DNA of 58,209 nt from an uncultured Chiayiivirga sp. (GTDB lineage: Bacteria > Pseudomonadota > Gammaproteobacteria > Xanthomonadales > Xanthomonadaceae). Location: contig CAKSZJ010000020.1 of assembly GCA_934525595.1 (NCBI GenBank), positions 1 through 58,209 of the forward strand, read 5' to 3'. Of this stretch, positions 52,994 to 58,209 are shown in pieces. Position 1 is the stretch's first letter. Each line of letters begins with the position of its first letter. Made by a program: the position numbers and the translations under genes. The notes beneath the pieces are model-generated. The model was not told the origin of the DNA. It made no database searches and saw only the letters and a program-made list of their open reading frames with translations.

Positions 52994-55159
52994 ATGAAGC
53001 CACTGCTCCCCACGCTGACGACCTTCGCCCTGCTGGTCGCGGCGATCCATCCCGGCGCCGCGCAGGCCTCCGATGCCCCCGACGGCACCGCGCGCGACCC
53101 GGCCACCCGGCTCGATACCCTGACGGTGATGGGCACCCGGACCGAAGTTTCGGTGAAGGACAATCCGGTGTCGGTGTCGGTCGTGGATCGCCACGATACC
53201 GGGCGCCAGGCGGCCGACAGCATCGCCGAGCTGCTGCGCGACCTGCCGGGCGTGTCCATCGTGGACGCGACCATGCCGGGCATGAAGCGCATCCGCATGC
53301 GCGGCGAATCCTCGCGTCGGGTCACGGTGCTGGTGGATGGTCAGGAAATCACCGACCACAGCACCTACGGCACGCCGATTCCGATCGATCCCTCGAACGT
53401 GGAGCGGATCGAGGTGCTGCGCGGCTCGGCCTCGGTCCTGTACGGCGGCAAGGCGATCGGCGGGGTGGTCAACATCATCACCCGCCGCGGCGCGCCGGTG
53501 CCTTTCGAACTGGAGGCCGGCGGCAGCTTCTATACCGGCTCCGACGGCTGGCAGGGCTGGCTGGCGCCCTCCGGCACGGTGGGCGGCTTCGATTACCGTG
53601 CCACCGTGAGCATGGACCGGCATCATGACCGCGAGGTGCCCAGGGGGCGCTACAGCGACAGCGGCACGCTCGACGACTCCGCCTACCACAACGGCGACGT
53701 GGCCCTGCACTTGGGGCGCACCTTCGGCGAGCGCGGCAACCATTACCTCGCGCTCAAGGCCAACCGCCACTGGCTCGACACCGAGGCCTGGAGCGACCCC
53801 AGTTCCTACGAATACCCGGTGACCAGTTTCGGCATCGAGATGCCCCGGCGCGACATGGACAAGGTCGGGCTGCACTATGACGCCACCGACCTCGGTCCGG
53901 TGCTGCGCAAGGTCCATGTCGATGCCTACCACCAGAGCGTGGCGCGCCTGTTCGCCAATCGCGTGACCATGCAGCCCACGCCGATGATCAACGTCGACAT
54001 CACCTCGACCTCGGACGATGACAACATCAACTATGGCGGCACCGCGCAGATCGACCTGCAGCTCGCGCCGACGCACTACGCCATCATCGGAATCCAGACC
54101 CTGATGGACGATCTGGACTCGGACAAGTCCACCGTCACCCAGACCGCGATCGGGCCGCGCCCGCCGACGCGCCAGACCGAGCGGCGGCGCGATCGCGCCT
54201 CGTTCAGGACCGTGTCGGCCTTCCTGCAGGACGAGTGGTCGATCGCCCCGACCGTCAAGCTGACCGGCGGCGCGCGCTGGTACCACGTCACCAGCGCCCT
54301 GGATGAAAGCTCCGAGGCCATTCGTCCGGACCAGCGTTCGCGCACCACCGCCGACTGGGTGACCTCGCTGGGGTCGACCTGGGCAGTGGCTGAGGGAGCC
54401 ACGCTGCGTGCGCTGTATTCGGAGGGCTACATCATGCCCACCCTGCTGCAGCTGTTCACCGACAGCGCCGCCGGCCGCGGCACCGTGACCTACGGCAATC
54501 CGAAGCTGGCGCCGGAGACGTCCCGCAACTTCGAACTGGGCGCGCGCTACCAGCGCCAGGGCCTGCAGCTGGATCTGGCGATCTACCACACCCGCGCCGA
54601 CAGCTTCATCACCAGCCAGGAGTGCGGCGAAGGCAGCCGCGGGGCGTGCCCGGGCGCTGCGCTTCCCGGCAGCTTCGTCTACGTCAATGCCGATCGCGCC
54701 ACCTCGCGCGGCGTCGAGCTGATGGCCGAATACGCGCTGCCGGACAGCGCCTTCAGCATCTACGGTTCGGCGGCCTGGGCGCAGCGCCGACTGGAGCTTG
54801 CGCTGCTGTCGCAGACGTTTGCCGACTCCAGCCTGCCCCGGTTGACCAGCCGCGTAGGCGTGCGCTACGACGACATTTTCGCCCGGCATGACGCCTGGGC
54901 CGATCTGTTCGTGCGCGGCGCCACGCATTCGCAGCAGATCCTGGTGGCCGATGGCGCGCATACCCACGCCCAGCACGGCCAGTACTTCCCCGGCTGGGGC
55001 ACGGTCAATCTTTCGGCCGGAATCACGCTGGGTGCCGAGCGCCGGCAGAAGCTCGGCCTGCACCTGGAAAACCTCTTCGACCGCAGCTACCGCACCTCGG
55101 TGGACGAGCTGCCGGCGCTGGGGCGCAGCGCGGTGGCGACCTTCCAGCTGGCGTTCTGA
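52994..55159 (+). CDS. TonB-dependent receptor, probably Fur-regulated siderophore/metal uptake
   Basis: 721 residues from ATG 52994, which gives a compact signal peptide (LPTLTTFALLVAAIHPGAAQA). TonB-box region LDTLTVMGTR; plug with LLRDLPGVSI, IRMRGESSRRVTVLVDGQEITD, IERIEVLRGSASVLYGGKAIGGVVNIIT. Barrel with YSEGYIMPTLLQLFTDSAAGRG, LAPETSRNFELGARY and a terminal GRSAVATFQLAF ending in Phe. These are the hallmarks of FepA/CirA-type receptors. A Fur-like site upstream supports iron-siderophore uptake. The ligand is unknown. Confidence 0.88.
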   Translation: MKPLLPTLTTFALLVAAIHPGAAQASDAPDGTARDPATRLDTLTVMGTRTEVSVKDNPVSVSVVDRHDTGRQAADSIAELLRDLPGVSIVDATMPGMKRIRMRGESSRRVTVLVDGQEITDHSTYGTPIPIDPSNVERIEVLRGSASVLYGGKAIGGVVNIITRRGAPVPFELEAGGSFYTGSDGWQGWLAPSGTVGGFDYRATVSMDRHHDREVPRGRYSDSGTLDDSAYHNGDVALHLGRTFGERGNHYLALKANRHWLDTEAWSDPSSYEYPVTSFGIEMPRRDMDKVGLHYDATDLGPVLRKVHVDAYHQSVARLFANRVTMQPTPMINVDITSTSDDDNINYGGTAQIDLQLAPTHYAIIGIQTLMDDLDSDKSTVTQTAIGPRPPTRQTERRRDRASFRTVSAFLQDEWSIAPTVKLTGGARWYHVTSALDESSEAIRPDQRSRTTADWVTSLGSTWAVAEGATLRALYSEGYIMPTLLQLFTDSAAGRGTVTYGNPKLAPETSRNFELGARYQRQGLQLDLAIYHTRADSFITSQECGEGSRGACPGAALPGSFVYVNADRATSRGVELMAEYALPDSAFSIYGSAAWAQRRLELALLSQTFADSSLPRLTSRVGVRYDDIFARHDAWADLFVRGATHSQQILVADGAHTHAQHGQYFPGWGTVNLSAGITLGAERRQKLGLHLENLFDRSYRTSVDELPALGRSAVATFQLAF

Positions 55160-55178
55160 TCGCGCGCCGTGGGGGATT

Positions 55179-55207
55179 CCGGCGGCGCCGCCTGGAGCCG
55201 CCGGGCC
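55179..55207. terminator. Possible bidirectional terminator between TonB receptor and miaB
   Basis: CCGGCGGC (55179-55186) and GCCGCCGG (55197-55204) form an 8-bp stem with a 10-base loop in the gap between two convergent genes. Only three T's follow on the plus strand, so an intrinsic terminator is plausible but weak. Confidence 0.45.
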
Positions 55208-55219
55208 TTTCAGAGCGAC

Positions 55220-56557
55220 TCAGCCGGCGATGCGGCCGCGCAGGGTGTTGGCCCTGGTGGCAGTGATCGCGACGTCGATGAACTGGCCGATCAGGCTGGC
55301 ATGCTGCGCGGCGCTGGCGGGAAAGTTCACGTAGCGCATGTTCTCTGTGCGGCCGGTCAGTTCGTCGCGGTTCTTGCGGCTCGGGCCTTCCACCAGAACC
55401 TTCTGCACGCTGCCGACCATGGATTCGGCGATGCGCCTGGCGTTGGCATCGATGGCCGATTGCAGGCGCGCCAGGCGCTCCTTCTTCACCTCGGCGGGCG
55501 TGTCGTCGGGCAGGCTGGATGCCGGCGTGCCGGGGCGCTGGGAGTAGATGAAGCTGAAGCTGGCGTCGAAGCCGATGTCCTCCACCAGCTTCAGGGTCTT
55601 CTCGAAATCGGCGTCGGTCTCGCCGGGGAAGCCGACGATGAAGTCGGTGGCGATCGAGATGTCCGGACGCACCTCGCGCAGCTTGCGGATGCGCTGCCTG
55701 TACTCGACCGCGGTGTAGCCGCGCTTCATCGCCGAGAGCACCCGGTCGGAACCGGCCTGCACGGGCAAGTGCAGGTAGTTGGCCAGCTGCGGCACGTCGC
55801 GGTAGGCCTCGATCAGCGAGTCGGAAAACTCGTTGGGATGCGAGGTGGTGAAACGGATTCGCCCGATGCCCTCGATCTGGGCGATGGCGCGGATCAGGAA
55901 GCCGAGGTCCGCGATGGAGCCGTCGTGCATCGAACCGCGGTAGGCGTTGACGTTCTGCCCGAGGAGATTCACCTCGCGCACACCCTGGCCGGCGAGCTGC
56001 GCCACCTCCACGATCACGTCGTCGAAGGGGCGGCTGATTTCTTCGCCGCGGGTGTAGGGCACCACGCAATACGAGCAGTACTTGGAGCAGCCCTCCATGA
56101 TCGACACGAAGGCGGTGGGGCCTTCCGCGCGCGGCTCGGGCAGGCGATCGAACTTCTCGATCTCCGGGAAGCTGATGTCCACCTGCGGCTTCCCGCTCTC
56201 GCGCCGCGCCCGGATCATCTGCGGCAGGCGGTGCAGGGTCTGCGGACCGAACACCAGATCCACGTGCGGGGCACGCTTGAGGATCGCATCGCCTTCCTGC
56301 GACGCCACGCAGCCGGCCACGCCGATGATCACGCTGTCGTTCCCGGCCTTGATTTCCTTCCAGCGCCCGAGCTGGCTGAACACCTTCTCCTGCGCCTTCT
56401 CGCGGATCGCGCAGGTGTTCACCAGAATCACGTCGGCCTCGGCCTCGACCTCGGTGGGCGACAGGCCGTATTCGGCGCGCAGCACGTCGGCCATCTTGGC
56501 TGAGTCGTACTCGTTCATCTGGCAACCGTAGGTCTTGATGTAGAACTTTCCGGGCAT
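55220..56557 (-). CDS. miaB: tRNA-2-methylthio-N6-dimethylallyladenosine synthase
   Basis: 445 residues. The N-terminal methylthiotransferase domain has three cluster cysteines in YGCQMN, NTCAIRE and GCVAS. The radical-SAM site is [21 protein letters not shown]-terminal TRAM domain: [29 protein letters not shown]. MiaB adds a methylthio group to i6A37 of tRNAs that read codons starting with U, using two 4Fe-4S clusters and SAM. ATG 56557 matches the [15 protein letters not shown] opening. Divergent from the lytic transglycosylase gene with a 114-base gap. Confidence 0.97.
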   Translation of the reverse strand: MPGKFYIKTYGCQMNEYDSAKMADVLRAEYGLSPTEVEAEADVILVNTCAIREKAQEKVFSQLGRWKEIKAGNDSVIIGVAGCVASQEGDAILKRAPHVDLVFGPQTLHRLPQMIRARRESGKPQVDISFPEIEKFDRLPEPRAEGPTAFVSIMEGCSKYCSYCVVPYTRGEEISRPFDDVIVEVAQLAGQGVREVNLLGQNVNAYRGSMHDGSIADLGFLIRAIAQIEGIGRIRFTTSHPNEFSDSLIEAYRDVPQLANYLHLPVQAGSDRVLSAMKRGYTAVEYRQRIRKLREVRPDISIATDFIVGFPGETDADFEKTLKLVEDIGFDASFSFIYSQRPGTPASSLPDDTPAEVKKERLARLQSAIDANARRIAESMVGSVQKVLVEGPSRKNRDELTGRTENMRYVNFPASAAQHASLIGQFIDVAITATRANTLRGRIAG

Positions 56558-56671
56558 GATCGATCAGGCGGTCAGTGCCGCCCCTGGGGCTGTGGAAACC
56601 GCGCATTGTACGCCGCGCCGCGCCGATCGGCAGGCGTGCGCCGGCGCTTTCCGCTTGGCTTTTGCTCCGTG

Positions 56672-57643
56672 ATGGTAAAAACTGCCCCCGTGAAGCCCTC
56701 CCTGCGCCCGCACCGGATCCTGTGGCTCTTCGCGCTTTTCGGCGCGATGGCAGGGCTCGCCGTGCCCGCAGCGCAGGCCAGCGCGCTGTATCGCTGCAAG
56801 GACAAGAACGGCATCACCGCCTATACCAGCAGCACCGCCGGTTACAGCGGGTGCAGCCTGGTCGGCAACTTCCCGTCCGACAAACACGCCGCGCCCGCGG
56901 CAGAAACGCCCGCGCCGGCAGCAGCGCCTTCCGCTGCGGCGGTGGAGTTTCGCACCGCGCCCGGCGGTGCCGAACCCAAGGCCGTGCCCACGGGCGACGC
57001 CAAACCGCGGGTCTCGCGCGGCGCGGTGTACCGGTTCACCCGCGACGGCGTCACCCATTACACCAACCGCCCGCCAGCCGGCGCCGGTGCCAAAGTCCTG
57101 TTCACGTACATTGAAACCTGCTTCGCCTGCAGTCTCTCGCGAGGCCTGGACTTCAACAGCGTCGGTTTGAACCTGACCGCCTACGCCAGCGAAATCTCCG
57201 CCGCAGCCGCGCGCAACGGCGTCGAGGAAGCGCTGGTGCGGGCGGTCATCCACGCCGAGTCGGCGTTCAACCCCAACGCAGTCTCGCGCGCCGGCGCCCA
57301 GGGGCTGATGCAGCTCATGCCGGCCACCGCGACGCGCTTCGGCGTGACCGAGCCCTTCACCCCGCAGCAGAACATCGACGGGGGCGTGCAATACCTCGCG
57401 TGGCTCAGCCAGCGCTTCGGCGGCGACCTGAAACGGATTGCCGCCGGCTACAACGCCGGCGAGGGCGCCGTGGACCGCTACGACGGCGTGCCTCCGTATC
57501 AGGAGACCATCGTCTACGTCGAACGGGTGGGCATCCTGCTGGAACGCTACCGCAAGGAGCTGGCCACGCCGGCGCCCGCCGCAGGCGCTGCCGCGCCGGT
57601 CGTTGCGGGAGCCGCGTCGGCCGCCGCTGCGATCGGCGGTTGA
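56672..57643 (+). CDS. Lytic transglycosylase with two DUF4124-like segments
   Basis: 323 residues with a signal peptide (ILWLFALFGAMAGLAVPAAQA). Two DUF4124-like repeats: LYRCKDKNGITAYTSS (about 39-54) and VYRFTRDGVTHYTNRPPAG (about 119-137), joined by an Ala/Pro-rich linker. The catalytic SLT domain starts near residue 190: HAESAFNPNAVSRAGAQGLMQLMP with the active Glu, then YNAGEGAVDRYDGVPPYQET. The enzyme cleaves peptidoglycan between MurNAc and GlcNAc with anhydro formation, usually for growth, secretion systems or pili. ATG 56672 was preferred over an upstream alternative because it is followed closely by the signal peptide. Confidence 0.93.
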   Translation: MVKTAPVKPSLRPHRILWLFALFGAMAGLAVPAAQASALYRCKDKNGITAYTSSTAGYSGCSLVGNFPSDKHAAPAAETPAPAAAPSAAAVEFRTAPGGAEPKAVPTGDAKPRVSRGAVYRFTRDGVTHYTNRPPAGAGAKVLFTYIETCFACSLSRGLDFNSVGLNLTAYASEISAAAARNGVEEALVRAVIHAESAFNPNAVSRAGAQGLMQLMPATATRFGVTEPFTPQQNIDGGVQYLAWLSQRFGGDLKRIAAGYNAGEGAVDRYDGVPPYQETIVYVERVGILLERYRKELATPAPAAGAAAPVVAGAASAAAAIGG

Positions 57644-58136
57644 TCGAGCCTTGGCGGCCTGCTGGGCGCCGACAGTCGCGCGAAGCGGCCTCGCGGCATT
57701 TTCCGCCGCATGCCGGAGAGGGCGGAAGATTCGCCATGAAGGCGTCGATTCACTCCCTTCAATGCCTGATCCGAGCGGACTTGCGCTTTCTCATGAAAAG
57801 TATCCGATCCACCTTGTCCAGATTCCGCGCCTCACTTGCCGGATGACACCGGCCGGTGTGGCCAGTGCCCGACATCATCTGCAAGATCGCATAGAGCTTG
57901 CTTGCTGGGGTGGACCGCGCATGGAATTGGATAGGTTGTGGCTTAGGAAGCACACCGAGCACTTCGGCCGCCTGTTCGTAAAGCCGCCCCGATCTGGCGG
58001 CTCCCGCGGCACGGAACCGTGAGGCGCATCACGAAAATGAAGAAAGTCGTAAAAGTACTACGTGTTTATCAGAAATTTCCTAGGGACTTTCCGACGCCAC
58101 TGACCTTTGATGGCGTAAACCCTTGGAGAGCTGGTC
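57644..58136 (+). other. Intergenic leader region, AT-richer at its right end
   Basis: 493 bases with no gene I can support. A frame of 36 codons at 57736-57846 has no ribosome site and no recognised motif. ACACCGGCCGGTGT (57846-57859) is a perfect 14-bp palindrome. From about 58032 the sequence becomes AT-rich and contains GAAAGTC (58042-58048) facing GACTTTC (58085-58091), then ACGCCA (58094-58099) facing TGGCGT (58111-58116) before a GGAGAG ribosome site at 58125-58130. This looks like a promoter and structured 5' leader for the gene at 58137. Confidence 0.4.
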
Positions 58137-58209
58137 ATGGTCAGAGTGAGCACGGTGTGCTTTGGGTTGTGCGGTTGGCTTTCCCTGGCGCTGCTGCTGA
58201 GTGGGGCAC
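58137..58209 (+). CDS. N-terminus of a secreted protein, cut by the window end
   Basis: ATG 58137 follows GGAGAG by 6 bases. The 24 visible codons read MVRVSTVCFGLCGWLSLALL then LSGA: a short basic start and a long hydrophobic stretch typical of a signal peptide or lipoprotein leader. No function can be given. A longer AT-rich leader precedes it. Confidence 0.5.
   Translation, partial: MVRVSTVCFGLCGWLSLALLLSGA

Noticed and set aside
52998..53006. GCCACTG, the cobalamin-riboswitch B12 box sequence, near the TonB receptor start
   Set aside because: It is inside the coding sequence (Lys-Pro-Leu codons) and no other riboswitch element is found upstream.

Overview
This 58 kb window is GC-rich (roughly two thirds G+C by eye) and densely coding. 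It looks like the chromosome of a gammaproteobacterium of the order Xanthomonadales (Lysobacterales). The main evidence is the order gmk-rpoZ-spoT-ridA-recG, the lptFG / pepA-holC arrangement, the 99-residue omega subunit, several TonB-dependent receptors, and a DUF4124 + SLT lytic transglycosylase. I cannot name the genus. I see no tRNA or rRNA gene, CRISPR array, insertion sequence or prophage.

Layout. (1) 3-4799: a type III-like restriction-modification locus with the 3' part of a DNA methyltransferase and a complete Res helicase-nuclease. A divergently transcribed higBA toxin-antitoxin pair sits between them. (2) 4839-6925: a DUF2388/DUF4105 envelope-protein pair. (3) 7110-9005: a broken cysteine dioxygenase gene followed by an FAD/NAD(P)-binding protein. 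(4) 9139-17112: an OprC-like copper receptor, a second TonB receptor, a PepSY membrane protein, a PCu(A)C copper chaperone and a RegB/RegA-type redox two-component system, all co-directional and tightly packed. (5) 17223-18407: an aminotransferase. (6) 18492-24878, minus strand: gmk, rpoZ, spoT, ridA and recG plus a small lipoprotein. (7) 25055-29489, minus strand: a glutaredoxin-rhodanese fusion, a Cys/Met-metabolism PLP enzyme, and lptFG. (8) 29665-33784, plus strand: pepA, holC and uvrB.

(9) 33818-39600: an ENPP-like phosphodiesterase lipoprotein, a transmembrane Ser/Thr kinase with an extracytoplasmic FGE-like domain, and a beta-lactamase-fold hydrolase. (10) 39612-41677: an ogt / Ada-AlkA alkylation-repair pair. 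(11) 41793-48955: a lone hutU, tpm, a DsbA/FrnE-like protein, a zinc metallopeptidase, an M28 peptidase, mscL and an FAA hydrolase. (12) 49131-52626: a pilR without an adjacent pilS, and a pncB-pncA NAD-salvage pair. (13) 52994-58209: a probably Fur-controlled TonB receptor, miaB, a lytic transglycosylase, an AT-richer leader and the first codons of a secreted protein cut by the window end.

The most coherent candidate for a less-described system is the 9.1-17.1 kb copper/redox cluster. It joins outer-membrane copper uptake, an inner-membrane PepSY protein and a periplasmic CuA-type chaperone to a two-component system that keeps the quinone-binding motif and the candidate redox cysteine of RegB. 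The second is the higBA module inside the restriction-modification locus, whose operator-like palindrome lies in the 46-base gap before res. All functions are inferred from sequence patterns and remembered family features; no database search was run.
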